Below are positions 8,286 through 16,238 of a stretch of 64,000 nucleotides of DNA, piece after piece. A program made the position numbers and the translations under genes. Positions within the stretch are counted from its first letter, which is position 1. Each line of letters opens with the position of its first letter. This stretch comes from Methylobacillus methanolivorans (GTDB lineage Bacteria; Pseudomonadota; Gammaproteobacteria; Burkholderiales; Methylophilaceae), in assembly GCF_044751345.1 (NCBI RefSeq), contig NZ_JBIWXY010000002.1, positions 186,001 through 250,000 of the forward strand. Reading direction: 5' to 3'. The notes beneath the pieces were generated by a model. The model was not told the DNA's origin and searched no databases. It saw nothing but the letters and a program-made list of their open reading frames with translations.

Positions 8286-9417
8286 GCTCGGTCTCCATTA
8301 ATGTTGTGTACCAGCGTTCGATCTGGCGATTGGTGCTTTCGTATGCGCCTTGATTCGGTATTGGCGCGTCAATATGCAGCGCAGATTGCACTTGTTCCAG
8401 CATCTCAATATCCTCGGTCAGGATAGTTTTGCTGTAGTGCAGATTGGATAGTAGAACCTGATACGACGTGGCATAAGGCTGTTTCTTTTTTGCCGTGACG
8501 AAGTAAATCTCAATATCGGTCTGGCCCGGTGCTATCGGGATATGGTGTTCAATGGTGAATGAGTAACCGCCGTTGCCGCAGGCCATATGCAGATTGGGGT
8601 ACGCGAGCCAATTGAAATAGGCATCCTGTGTTCCCCAGCGTTCTACCATGTTCAGCCAGGGTACTGGCCGTACTGCGTCGATTTTACCTTCGGGGCCGCC
8701 GTAGCTAAACGGGCGCATTGTCTGGCGTAAACTCGCTATAGAGGTATCTTCCAGTGAGGAAAGCGCTAAATCTGCGTTACTGTCCGCCTGAAATGGAAAG
8801 TCTGCTACAGCGGCCAAACTTTTGGCATGCAAAAACTTGACATGGTTAAAGTCGCGCAGGTTCTCATACACCAGTTTCCAATTGAACTTGGCATGCCAGG
8901 TAGTCACCATCACCTCGGTGTCAAATGACTCTGCAGCGCTTTCCAGCAATGCAATAAACTCTGGCCTGAACTGCTCCTCGAAAGCCATCGGTTCTGCGCT
9001 CAGGTTGATGAAGAGCAAGTGACCAACCTGCTTCAAGGCAAACTCACGTAGTTTCAGGGATTGTTTTTCTTCAGTGCTGAAGCGGTAAATCGCCTCACAA
9101 TCGGGAATGTTCTTGACTGCACCCGTGGCGTCATAACTCCAGGCATGATAGGGGCATACCAGCGCACGGCGCCCACAGAACCCCTGCTGCAAAGGTGCGC
9201 TGCGGTGCAGGCAGACATTCTCGAATGCCTTGATCTCGCCCTTGAAATTCTGGATGACGACAGGGATGCCTGCGATTTTGCGTGTGATGAACGCATTGTT
9301 TTCCACGACTAGCGACCTGAGGCCAGCAAACAGCCACACCTTGCGGAAAATCTTGTCTTGCTCACGCTCGAAGATTTCCTGGGAGAGGTAGTATTTTGGG
9401 TGCATGCGGGATTGCAT
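8275..9417 (-). CDS. Rieske non-heme iron oxygenase, large (alpha) subunit type
   Basis: 380 residues with a complete Rieske oxygenase layout. The [2Fe-2S] site is C69-x-H71 (CLHRSAP) and C88-x2-H91 (CPYHAW). The catalytic iron site is H192 and H197 in NLRDFNHVKFLH, with D189 as the inter-subunit electron bridge and D336 in TEDIEMLEQV as the likely third ligand. Such enzymes use reductant and O2 to hydroxylate, demethylate or oxidise a substrate. No ferredoxin or reductase gene is next to it, so electrons must come from elsewhere. Its place between two sugar acyltransferases suggests the substrate is an amino sugar, its acyl chain or the acyl-ACP intermediate. The actual reaction is unknown. 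Confidence 0.85.
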   Translation of the reverse strand: MQSRMHPKYYLSQEIFEREQDKIFRKVWLFAGLRSLVVENNAFITRKIAGIPVVIQNFKGEIKAFENVCLHRSAPLQQGFCGRRALVCPYHAWSYDATGAVKNIPDCEAIYRFSTEEKQSLKLREFALKQVGHLLFINLSAEPMAFEEQFRPEFIALLESAAESFDTEVMVTTWHAKFNWKLVYENLRDFNHVKFLHAKSLAAVADFPFQADSNADLALSSLEDTSIASLRQTMRPFSYGGPEGKIDAVRPVPWLNMVERWGTQDAYFNWLAYPNLHMACGNGGYSFTIEHHIPIAPGQTDIEIYFVTAKKKQPYATSYQVLLSNLHYSKTILTEDIEMLEQVQSALHIDAPIPNQGAYESTNRQIERWYTTLMETEHEL

Positions 9418-9434
9418 TGGCGATGTCTATTTCT

Positions 9435-10076
9435 CTAAAAGATCACTTTGGCCGGATTGCCAAATACGGTGACGCCGGGTGGCACATCTTTGACCACAAC
9501 GGCTCCGGCGCCCACGGTGGCACCCTCGCCTACTTTGATGCCGGGGGTAATCGTGGCATTCGGGTAGACAATGGCATGGTCGCCAATCTGTGCGCCACCA
9601 CCAATGAAGACCATGGCACCGATTTGTGCGTAATTGCCAATCCGCACATCATGGCTGAGGATGGTGGCGCTGTGAATGTTGGCAAAGTCACCGATGTGCA
9701 CATCGGGGCTGATCTGTACGCGTGCGGCCCAGAAACATCCTGTGCCAAGATGGACGCGTACGCTGATATAACCGTCGGTGTTGTAGGGGGTACGGATGTG
9801 GATGAACTGTGCGCCCTGCTCGAGCAGAGGGCGTGCATATTGTTCGCGTCCGCGAGGTAACCCAATGGCACAAACAAACACTTCATCGTCTTGTGGTATA
9901 TGCGTCAGGGGATTTCCCACAATCTGTGCGCCACAGTTTATGCCATCAAGCATGTGCGGTCGCGTATCCAGGAATCCGGCAATTTCCCATGCTTTACCGC
10001 AATCTGGGTCATCGCGCATTTGCACTAGGACTTCGCGTCCCCAGCCACCGGCTCCGATGATATAGGCCTTCTTCAT
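9435..10076 (-). CDS. PglD/NeuD-like sugar O/N-acyltransferase
   Basis: 213 residues from the ATG at 10076, which overlaps the upstream SDR stop by 1 nt (TGATG); the longer ORF to 10124 would add residues outside the family. It begins MKKAYIIGAGGWGREVLVQM, the PglD/NeuD nucleotide-sugar-binding N-terminus. From residue ~110 there are hexapeptide repeats (VQISPDVHIGDFANIHSATI, then ILSHDVRIGNYAQIGAMVFI), ending GNPAKVIF. The histidine in SHDVRIG is the candidate general base. Known members acylate the amine of 4-amino-4,6-dideoxy sugars; VioB acts this way in viosamine pathways. Together with the upstream ACP, ketosynthase and reductase it could transfer a hydroxyacyl chain made on the ACP. 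Confidence 0.85.
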   Translation of the reverse strand: MKKAYIIGAGGWGREVLVQMRDDPDCGKAWEIAGFLDTRPHMLDGINCGAQIVGNPLTHIPQDDEVFVCAIGLPRGREQYARPLLEQGAQFIHIRTPYNTDGYISVRVHLGTGCFWAARVQISPDVHIGDFANIHSATILSHDVRIGNYAQIGAMVFIGGGAQIGDHAIVYPNATITPGIKVGEGATVGAGAVVVKDVPPGVTVFGNPAKVIF

Positions 10077-10816
10077 CAAATCACTGCTCCACCATCCATG
10101 ACCAGGCTGGTGCCTGTGACCCAACGACTAGCATCCGACAGCATGTAAATCACGCCATTGGCCACATCGTCGGGCGTGCCTAGCCCGAGTGGATGCCTGG
10201 CCTTTTGCTCTTCCAGTTGTGCTTGATGTGCATCCCACATCGGGGTGGCAATCGCAGAAGGTGAAATGCCGTTGACGCGAATTTTGCGTTTGGCCTGTTC
10301 CAGTGCAAGGCATTTGATTATGCCAATCAGTCCGGATTTCATTGCTGAATAAGGTGCCAGGCCGCGAGTGCCTATGTGCGCCGCTGTGGATAGCATGAAC
10401 AGGATGGAGCCCTGTTGTGCGATGGCGTTTGTCTTTAGCAGGCCTTGTGTCAGCATCACGGGTGCGAGAAAGTTGATGTTGTACATTTCTGTCATGAGCT
10501 GCTCTGACAGCTGACGTACCGGGCAATGCTTTTGCATGCCGGCACAGTGCATCAGCCCATTCAGTTCAGGTACAGTGCTGACCAGGCGATGTCTGTCTTC
10601 TTCGCTGGTGAGGTCTGCCAGCACTTGTACATGGCCCTTCCCCTGCAGCTGGTCATAAGTGGCCTGCAATCGCTCTTTGTCACGTCCGGTAATGATCATG
10701 CGTGCGCCACGTGCGGCGCAGCGAGCGGCAATATGCTGGCCTAGGCCTGACGATGCGCCGGTGACCAGAATGGTTTTTCCTTCCAGCGAGAAGGGATTGA
10801 TCACAGCAACATTCAT
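10076..10816 (-). CDS. SDR family oxidoreductase (3-oxoacyl-ACP reductase-like)
   Basis: 246 residues with classical short-chain dehydrogenase signatures: TGASSGLG for NAD(P) binding at ~20-27, the NAG-equivalent stretch LMHCAGMQ, a catalytic serine in LSTAAHIG, the YSAMK active-site pair 13 residues later, and a C-terminal WVTGTSLVMDGGAVI as in FabG. It overlaps the next SDR in an ATGA arrangement. Beside an ACP and KAS III its best-supported role is reducing a 3-oxoacyl-ACP to 3-hydroxyacyl-ACP for transfer to an amino sugar. Acting on a nucleotide sugar instead cannot be excluded. Confidence 0.85.
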   Translation of the reverse strand: MNVAVINPFSLEGKTILVTGASSGLGQHIAARCAARGARMIITGRDKERLQATYDQLQGKGHVQVLADLTSEEDRHRLVSTVPELNGLMHCAGMQKHCPVRQLSEQLMTEMYNINFLAPVMLTQGLLKTNAIAQQGSILFMLSTAAHIGTRGLAPYSAMKSGLIGIIKCLALEQAKRKIRVNGISPSAIATPMWDAHQAQLEEQKARHPLGLGTPDDVANGVIYMLSDASRWVTGTSLVMDGGAVI

Positions 10817-11577
10817 GCGTAGATATCCATGGGCGTACTTAGGCCGCCATCCAGAATGAAATAATTACGCGTAACCCAGCGGCTGGCATCCGCTAGATAA
10901 AATACCGATGCGTAGGCCACATCTTCAGGCTCGCCTATGCCTAGCGGTGTGAGATCGAAGAGCGCATCCATATTGCCCCCTCCTTGCCCCAGGCCTTCCA
11001 GCATGGGGGTGCGTACATAGCCTGGCGAGAGGCAGTTAGCGCGAATGCCTTGTTTCGCGACTTCCAGTGCGAGGGAGCGCATGGCACCGAGCAGGGCGGA
11101 TTTACTGGCAGCATAGGCGGAGGTCGCCAAGGCGCCGCTATGGGATGACAGTGCAGCGATAAACAATATTGATCCATTGGCAGCGATACATTTTTTTGCG
11201 AGCAAGGCCTTGGTCAATAGCAAAGGGGCAAACGTGTTGCTATCGAAAATCTCGTCCAGATGACCTTTGCTCATCAGGCGAAAAGGAACCAGTCGCGAAA
11301 TGCCCGCGGCATGTACCAGTCCATTTAACACGCCGGCTTGTTGTGCCAGCATGTCGATATCCCCCTGTTGTGATAAATCTGCTGGCAGCACAGTATGGCC
11401 TTCTCCGTGCAGCGAGGCAGCAGTTGCACGTAGACGTTCTTGATTGCGCCCGGTAATAACCAGTTCTGCGCCCATTTGCGAGCAGGTAATGGCAATTTGC
11501 TTGCCGATACCAGACGATGCGCCGGTGACTAGCACGCGTTTGCCTGATAGTGAAAAGGGATCTTGCATGAGGCTCAT
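10813..11577 (-). CDS. SDR family oxidoreductase (second FabG-like reductase)
   Basis: 254 residues from the ATG at 11577, which overlaps the ketosynthase stop as ATGA; the ORF is open to 11658 but the extra N-terminus is unlike the family. Motifs are TGASSGIG (NAD(P) binding), LVHAAGIS, a serine in AALSSHSG, YAASK (catalytic pair) and WVTRNYFILDGGLSTP near the end. It is a paralogue of the SDR immediately downstream, with the same length and layout. Paired reductases with a KAS III and ACP also occur in Pseudomonas flagellin glycosylation islands. The two may act at different steps, for example acyl-chain reduction and sugar keto reduction; this is inference. Confidence 0.85.
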   Translation of the reverse strand: MSLMQDPFSLSGKRVLVTGASSGIGKQIAITCSQMGAELVITGRNQERLRATAASLHGEGHTVLPADLSQQGDIDMLAQQAGVLNGLVHAAGISRLVPFRLMSKGHLDEIFDSNTFAPLLLTKALLAKKCIAANGSILFIAALSSHSGALATSAYAASKSALLGAMRSLALEVAKQGIRANCLSPGYVRTPMLEGLGQGGGNMDALFDLTPLGIGEPEDVAYASVFYLADASRWVTRNYFILDGGLSTPMDIYA

Positions 11578-12626
11578 GAAATAATCAGTTCGGGGAAGAT
11601 GGCATTTTCTACATCTACAATGGCTCCACCCCAGGAAAGACCAACACCAAAACCACAAAAAAGCAGGCGTTTTTTGCTCTCCGCAAGCGCATCACGCAGG
11701 CGTACCGTGGTTGTCACTGGCAATGAGGCACCGCTGGTATTGCCGAATTCACGCAAGGTCGAGGGCACTTTTTCTTCTGGCAGGCCCAGTTTTTTGCGGA
11801 TGGTTTCATTGATCATACGGTTGGCCTGGTGGAAGATGAAGTAATCCACATCCTCCTTGGGGGCGCCAGCGTAGCTCAGCAGGTTTTCCACCATCGGCGG
11901 CACGCGCTGGGTAGAGAAACTGATCACCGCAGGGCCATCAAGCAGCAGGTCCAGGTCTGAACGCCAGAAGCCGTCATCGCCTTTGCGCGCAATGCCGTGC
12001 TCAAGCTGGAATGGGTTGCGGTGCCCGCCTACCGGCACGATGATGGCTTTGTAACCGCTGCCGTCACTGTTGAGGTCGAAGTGCATGGGCGCCGCGCCTT
12101 CCTGATATTCCAGTGCGGTGGCAGTGCCAGCATCGGAAAACAAGGGGTCTTTCAGCGGGTCTTTATGCTTGTAGCTGGAACGATCACCTAGCAGGATCAA
12201 GCCTTTCTTGATCGCGCCCGAGGCAATCATGCTGCCCAGCAGTTGCAGTGCAAACGGGTATGCGGAGCAGCCAAGATTGACATCAAAGGCAATCGTGGAA
12301 TGCGCCAGGCCTAGCCGATCTTGCAGGATGATGGCGGTAGCGGGCACCAGGTAATCCGGGGATTGCGTCACCACAATCAAGGCACCGATCTCGTCGCGTG
12401 ACCATTGCAGTTCATTGAGCAGCTTGTCGGCAGCATCGTAGGCCAAGTCGGAAAAACATTGCCACTCCGGGCAGACACGACGGGTTTCAATGCCGATGTT
12501 GCGTACCAGCCTCTCTCGCTCTGAGCGCAGGTGCGGCGGTACATCATTGACGTTATGCACGACCTGCTTGGGCACGCAGGTCGCCATGCCGGCAAAGCGT
12601 ACGTTCTTGAGTGTGGAGGTGGCCAT
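11574..12626 (-). CDS. 3-oxoacyl-ACP synthase III (KAS III) homologue
   Basis: 350 residues with the thiolase fold and complete KAS III catalytic triad: C120 in NLGCSAYPFA, H266 in FIFHQANRMI and N296 in FGNTSGASLP. KAS III enzymes condense an acyl-CoA with malonyl-ACP to give a 3-oxoacyl-ACP. The gene starts 9 nt after its own small ACP and is followed by two FabG-like reductases, so it is not the housekeeping fabH, which normally sits in the fab/plsX cluster. Inferred role: making a short 3-oxoacyl chain on the dedicated ACP for acylation of an amino sugar, as proposed for VioS/OrfC in Pseudomonas glycosylation islands. Confidence 0.88.
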   Translation of the reverse strand: MATSTLKNVRFAGMATCVPKQVVHNVNDVPPHLRSERERLVRNIGIETRRVCPEWQCFSDLAYDAADKLLNELQWSRDEIGALIVVTQSPDYLVPATAIILQDRLGLAHSTIAFDVNLGCSAYPFALQLLGSMIASGAIKKGLILLGDRSSYKHKDPLKDPLFSDAGTATALEYQEGAAPMHFDLNSDGSGYKAIIVPVGGHRNPFQLEHGIARKGDDGFWRSDLDLLLDGPAVISFSTQRVPPMVENLLSYAGAPKEDVDYFIFHQANRMINETIRKKLGLPEEKVPSTLREFGNTSGASLPVTTTVRLRDALAESKKRLLFCGFGVGLSWGGAIVDVENAIFPELIIS

Positions 12627-12635
12627 GGCGGAATC

Positions 12636-12860
12636 CTAGGCTAGCAGTTGGTAAAGATCTTGCACGGTGCTCGCTTGTTTCAGGTGCTCGCCGGTGATGG
12701 TTTTGCCATATTCCATGTCAAACATGACGATCACGCCAAGTGCTGCCAGGGAGTCCCACTCCGGCAAGTCGGCCAGCTTGGTGTCGGGTTGAATCTCGAC
12801 GGTTTCCTGGAAGTCGACAGCGGCAATGAATTTCTCAATAAAGGTTTCGATGTTGTCCAT
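12636..12860 (-). CDS. Dedicated acyl carrier protein
   Basis: 74 residues from the ATG at 12860 (MDNIETFIEKFIAAVDFQ), 8 nt after the aminotransferase stop. The longer frame to 12914 adds residues atypical of ACPs. The phosphopantetheine site is S37 in LPEWDSLAALGVI, the DSL motif of carrier proteins, and the acidic helix after it fits a four-helix ACP. It should hold the growing acyl chain for the adjacent KAS III and FabG-like enzymes and deliver it to one of the hexapeptide acyltransferases. ACPs of this type sit in flagellin and O-antigen modification islands. Confidence 0.87.
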   Translation of the reverse strand: MDNIETFIEKFIAAVDFQETVEIQPDTKLADLPEWDSLAALGVIVMFDMEYGKTITGEHLKQASTVQDLYQLLA

Positions 12861-12868
12861 GGTTATTC

Positions 12869-14032
12869 TCACTGGGGTTGATGCGCTAAAGTTAAGTTTG
12901 CCGTCGCCAGGCAAGTGGCTTCGACGACACGCGTGATATCTTCACGGCTCAGGAACGGTGAAAACGGCAAGCCGATCAGGCCAGAGGCCACGGCTTCTGC
13001 CACGGGTGTGGGTTGCTTGATAATGGGGGCGACCTTGGCTGCATGCTGGTGCAGCAAGGGCTGATACCAGCGTCGGGTAGCAATGTGGCGTTGCTTGCAG
13101 ATCGCTTCCAGGCGGTCACGTGCATCGGCGGTCATACGCAGGCAGAAAATCGTCGGCGCTGCCAATGTGCTGCCTGCCTGCCATTGCAGTTGTTCGCCAC
13201 AGGCTGCTTCTAGTGCCTGACGGTAATCGCGGTAAATCTTTTGCCTCAATTGTGCCTGGGTATCCCATTGATCCAGGCTGGCATGTGCCACGGCGGCATG
13301 GTATTCCGAGAGCTTGGCATTGCTGCCGACAAATGATAGGTGTCCGACTGGGAAGCCAGCATTGGAATCCAGGTTAATGCCGAAGTTGCTCAGCTGGCGG
13401 ACATTGGCATTGACGACATTGTCGCCGCTGACAACCAGCCCGCCCTCGCCCGCCGCCAGCGATTTTGTGGCGTGCATGCTGTAAACCACGGGGATATCAG
13501 GCGCTTCTACCCACTGGCTGCCAAAGGCACCTGCGGCATCAATCAGCACCCTGATGCCAGATTGTTGCTGGAAGTGGCTCCAGCGCTTTGTGTCCTGTGG
13601 TTGCCCAAATGCAGCAACAGCCAGGACTGCCCTGGCACCGGTTTGTACCGCAGCCTCGGTGGCGATTTCAGGGGTGAGCAACCAGCTGTCGGGGTCGATA
13701 TCGGCAATGACCGGTGTGTAGCCAGCGCGGATGATGGCCGTCAGTGAAGCAACAAAAGTCAGGGCTGGCACAATCACCTTAGTGCCGGGCGGCAAATCCA
13801 GGCTGCTGAGCACCAGTTCCAGCCCAAGCGTTGCGCTGCTGGTGGTCGTGACGTGTAGCGGATAAGCGCCATGCTCTGCAAATATGTCTGCGATGCGTGA
13901 TTCCAGGGCGTTATTGAGTGGGCCAAAGTTGGAGTAATGGCGGTTGTGGTCCAGTTGCGCCAGATATGGAGCAAGCGCTTGCTGGTCAGGCAGCAATGGT
14001 GTCAATAACGGGATGGCAGCATGCTTGTTCAT
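12869..14032 (-). CDS. DegT/DnrJ/EryC1 PLP-dependent sugar aminotransferase
   Basis: 387 residues. The family features are a substrate-binding start (HYSNFGPLNNALESRIADIF), TTTSSATLGLELVL for phosphate binding, VIVPALTFVASLTAIIRAG, the PLP-ring aspartate D165 (VLIDAAGAFG) and the Schiff-base lysine K190 in HATKSLAAGEGGLVV. These enzymes transaminate nucleotide-linked keto sugars, for example VioA, which makes dTDP-viosamine. The start overlaps the TPR gene stop as ATGA. Together with the acyltransferases and ACP genes this indicates an N-acylated amino sugar as the product. Which keto sugar it uses is not visible, because no dehydratase gene lies in the window. Confidence 0.88.
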   Translation of the reverse strand: MNKHAAIPLLTPLLPDQQALAPYLAQLDHNRHYSNFGPLNNALESRIADIFAEHGAYPLHVTTTSSATLGLELVLSSLDLPPGTKVIVPALTFVASLTAIIRAGYTPVIADIDPDSWLLTPEIATEAAVQTGARAVLAVAAFGQPQDTKRWSHFQQQSGIRVLIDAAGAFGSQWVEAPDIPVVYSMHATKSLAAGEGGLVVSGDNVVNANVRQLSNFGINLDSNAGFPVGHLSFVGSNAKLSEYHAAVAHASLDQWDTQAQLRQKIYRDYRQALEAACGEQLQWQAGSTLAAPTIFCLRMTADARDRLEAICKQRHIATRRWYQPLLHQHAAKVAPIIKQPTPVAEAVASGLIGLPFSPFLSREDITRVVEATCLATANLTLAHQPQ

Positions 14033-15687
14033 ATCGTTTGCCCTTGTCTTTCTTCGTAGGCACTGCGCAGTTGTTGAAGGTCTTCCGTATAGGGAGTATG
14101 AACGCCGAGAAATTTGGGTTTGCCCAGCAGGTAATTAAGCCAGAGCTGTCGGTAAGCGGTTTCCAGGTCACGGCAGCGACCCGCATAATCCATGAGCGTG
14201 GATTGCTGCATTAGTTGGCGTGCGCGGGCGCGGTGCGCAGTCAGCCGTTCTGGGTCATCCAGCAGGTTGAGTACCTTGGCGACATAGTCATCTTCGCTGC
14301 TTGCCACCCACTCCTGCAAACCCAGGCCTTTGAGTATGGCGGCGCTTGATGCAGCCACGGCATCGGTGGCATCCATCGCCATCACTGGCAGCCCCATCCA
14401 TAGGCTATGCAAGGTTGTGGTGCCGCCGGATACCGGGAAACTGTCGAGGGCAATATCGACGATCTGCCCGCGCGTCATGAATTCATCCATCGGCACCATG
14501 GGCGAGACGATGATGCGGTCCAATGGCATCTCCAGCCTGACCAGGCGCGGTTCTATGGTGTTTACCGCATCTTCAGCAGATTGTTCTTGTACATGAATGA
14601 GCAACTGCACGTCTGGACGTGCTTCGAGAATGCGCTTCCATACCAGCAGGGCTTCATCGGTGAGCTTGCGCGAACTGTTGAGCGAAGCCAGCGTGGGCGG
14701 GTTGCCTTGCAGCATGGGAGGCAACGGTTCCAGCGGTGCATTGGCAGGCGGGATATAGCTGGCCATGCAGTGCAGGCGGAATAGTTTTTCAACGTAAAAC
14801 TGCTCACTGCCCGCTGGGTCCATGCCCCAGTCGGTCAGGCGATAATCCATGTCCTGCATGCCCAGCGTGCCACCGACATAGCCCAGCCAGGTCACTTGCA
14901 CTGGCGCAGCGCGGCGTGCAAAGGTAAACAGGCGGTGGCCCTGGGTATGGCCGGAAAGGTCTACCAGAATGTCGATCTTATGTTGGCGAATCAGGTGATG
15001 CAGTGCCTGGTCACTAAGCTTGGAAACATCATGCCAATGTGGCACCAGTGTTTTCAGTTTGTCAGTGACTGCATCCTGGTGTGGGCTGGTGGAATAGACG
15101 AAAACATCCACCTGCGCCGCGTCGTGGTGTGCCAGCACTGGCTCCATGAAATACGCCACGGCGTGGTCACGCATATCGCCAGAGACATAGCCGATGCGCA
15201 ATGTGCGATCAGGAGCGCGGTCATAGTCGAATGGCTTGGCCTGCTTGCCTAGTGGGTCGGCAAAGCGCTGGCCCCATTCGGCATAAAGCTGGCGCTTGCG
15301 GGCCGGATCTGGCTTGGCGATGGAGTGAATGTTGGCGCGATCCAGTGCGTAAGTCGCGTTATCAGGCTGCATTTCCGCTGCATGGTCGATGAAGGCACAG
15401 GCTTCTTCATGGCGACCCAGGTAGAAATAGGCAATGGCGAGGCCGTAAATGGCTTCAATGCTTGATGGGTCCATACCCAGCACGAATTCCATGGTTTCGG
15501 CTGCCTGCTGGTATTTCATGGTGCGCAGGAACAGCTGGCCGATTTTGAGCCAGGTCTGCAGTTGGCTCGCGCCAGCTTCTAGTGAGGCGGTGTAATTCGA
15601 CAAGGCTTCCAGGTAGTTGTGCTCTGCCTCGGCAGCGAGGCCGGCTTTGAACAACGCCTGTGAATGTGCGGATGGCTGATCTGACAA
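14029..15687 (-). CDS. TPR protein with OGT/SPINDLY-like (GT41) glycosyltransferase domain
   Basis: 552 residues. Residues ~1-130 are tetratricopeptide repeats (AEAEHNYLEALSNYTASLEA, LKIGQLFLRTMKYQQAAETM, AIAYFYLGRHEEACAFIDHA). From ~165 it is a bacterial GT41 catalytic region: RIGYVSGDMRDHAVAYFMEP, LVDLSGHTQGHRLFTFARRA, PVQVTWLGYVGGTLGMQDMD and DIALDSFPVSGGTTTLHSLW. GT41 enzymes O-glycosylate Ser/Thr of proteins; SPINDLY-type members are frequent in bacterial flagellin glycosylation loci. As the first gene of the operon behind a FliA-like promoter, it is the best candidate for attaching the first sugar to flagellin. That target is inferred. Confidence 0.88.
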   Translation of the reverse strand: MSDQPSAHSQALFKAGLAAEAEHNYLEALSNYTASLEAGASQLQTWLKIGQLFLRTMKYQQAAETMEFVLGMDPSSIEAIYGLAIAYFYLGRHEEACAFIDHAAEMQPDNATYALDRANIHSIAKPDPARKRQLYAEWGQRFADPLGKQAKPFDYDRAPDRTLRIGYVSGDMRDHAVAYFMEPVLAHHDAAQVDVFVYSTSPHQDAVTDKLKTLVPHWHDVSKLSDQALHHLIRQHKIDILVDLSGHTQGHRLFTFARRAAPVQVTWLGYVGGTLGMQDMDYRLTDWGMDPAGSEQFYVEKLFRLHCMASYIPPANAPLEPLPPMLQGNPPTLASLNSSRKLTDEALLVWKRILEARPDVQLLIHVQEQSAEDAVNTIEPRLVRLEMPLDRIIVSPMVPMDEFMTRGQIVDIALDSFPVSGGTTTLHSLWMGLPVMAMDATDAVAASSAAILKGLGLQEWVASSEDDYVAKVLNLLDDPERLTAHRARARQLMQQSTLMDYAGRCRDLETAYRQLWLNYLLGKPKFLGVHTPYTEDLQQLRSAYEERQGQTI

Positions 15688-16031
15688 TTTCTTTGCCTTG
15701 TCTTATTTTCTCGTGGTTTTCGCCCTGTTTAACCTGCCGAAGCCTATATGGCGCCGAATATCGCGTCAAGCAGGGCGGTGGCGGGCATGAAGCCCATGTT
15801 CTTATATTAGTATCGGCGTTGGCTAGGCAATGTTGAGAGAAGCTGGGGAAATAGCTGCTTATTCAAGCATTTCAGCCTACTGGTCATGCTTCTGGTTTGC
15901 TAATTACCCATGAACCTACGTAAAATATCGCTCTGTTGGCAGCGGAGCTGCTCATCTCTATCATCGTTCATTTCACTTAAGCACTTATCCGCTTTGGGCA
16001 GTTAAGGTAACTTCATTTAAGGTAGTATCAA
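15688..16031. other. Intergenic region with divergent promoters (344 nt)
   Basis: Non-coding stretch between the leftward glycan operon and rightward thiS. Besides the FliA-like site listed separately, a sigma-70-like pair points right: TTGCTA at 15897-15902, 18-nt spacer, TAAAAT at 15921-15926, about 105 nt before thiS. No TPP riboswitch signature (such as CTGAGA with its partner helix) was recognised before thiS. A short hairpin-capable sequence, GGGCATGAAGCCC, lies at 15783-15795. No tRNA or small ORF with a good ribosome binding site was seen. Confidence 0.4.
15810..15836 (-). promoter_or_regulatory. Candidate sigma-28 (FliA) promoter for the glycan operon
   Basis: On the minus strand TCAA (15836-15833), 15 nt, then GCCGATAC (15817-15810). 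The E. coli FliA consensus is TAAA-N15-GCCGATAA, so the site has the exact spacing and one mismatch in each element. It points toward the TPR glycosyltransferase gene, whose start is ~120 nt downstream. If real, it places the operon under late flagellar gene control, supporting flagellin as the glycosylated protein. Confidence 0.5.
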
Positions 16032-16238
16032 TTGATTCATCTGACCATCAATGGAAATCCACGGCAGTTCGATGTTGAACGGCTCACGGTGGGCGACCTG
16101 GTAGAAAAGCTGGGGCTGACCGGCAAGCGTCTTGCGATTGAGCGCAACGGTGAGATCGTGCCGCGTGGCAGTTTTGCCGAAGCGGTGCTAAGTAATGACG
16201 ACAAACTTGAAATCGTGGGCGCAGTAGGAGGCGGTTGA
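16032..16238 (+). CDS. thiS: Sulfur carrier protein ThiS
   Basis: 68 residues, beginning with TTG (MIHLTINGNPRQFDVERLTV); an AAGG about 10 nt upstream and the exact fit to the ThiS N-terminus support this start. The protein has the beta-grasp pattern (LTVGDLVEKLGL, then LAIERNGEIVPRGSFAE) and ends in VGAVGGG. The C-terminal Gly-Gly is adenylated and converted to thiocarboxylate to donate sulfur for the thiazole ring of thiamine. The stop is directly followed by the thiG start. Confidence 0.93.
   Translation: MIHLTINGNPRQFDVERLTVGDLVEKLGLTGKRLAIERNGEIVPRGSFAEAVLSNDDKLEIVGAVGGG

Noticed and set aside
15455..15769. 104-codon frame overlapping the TPR gene start
   Set aside because: It is in another frame of the TPR gene with no family resemblance.
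16000..16031. TPP riboswitch before thiS
   Set aside because: No THI-box consensus or paired helix was visible in 15688-16031.
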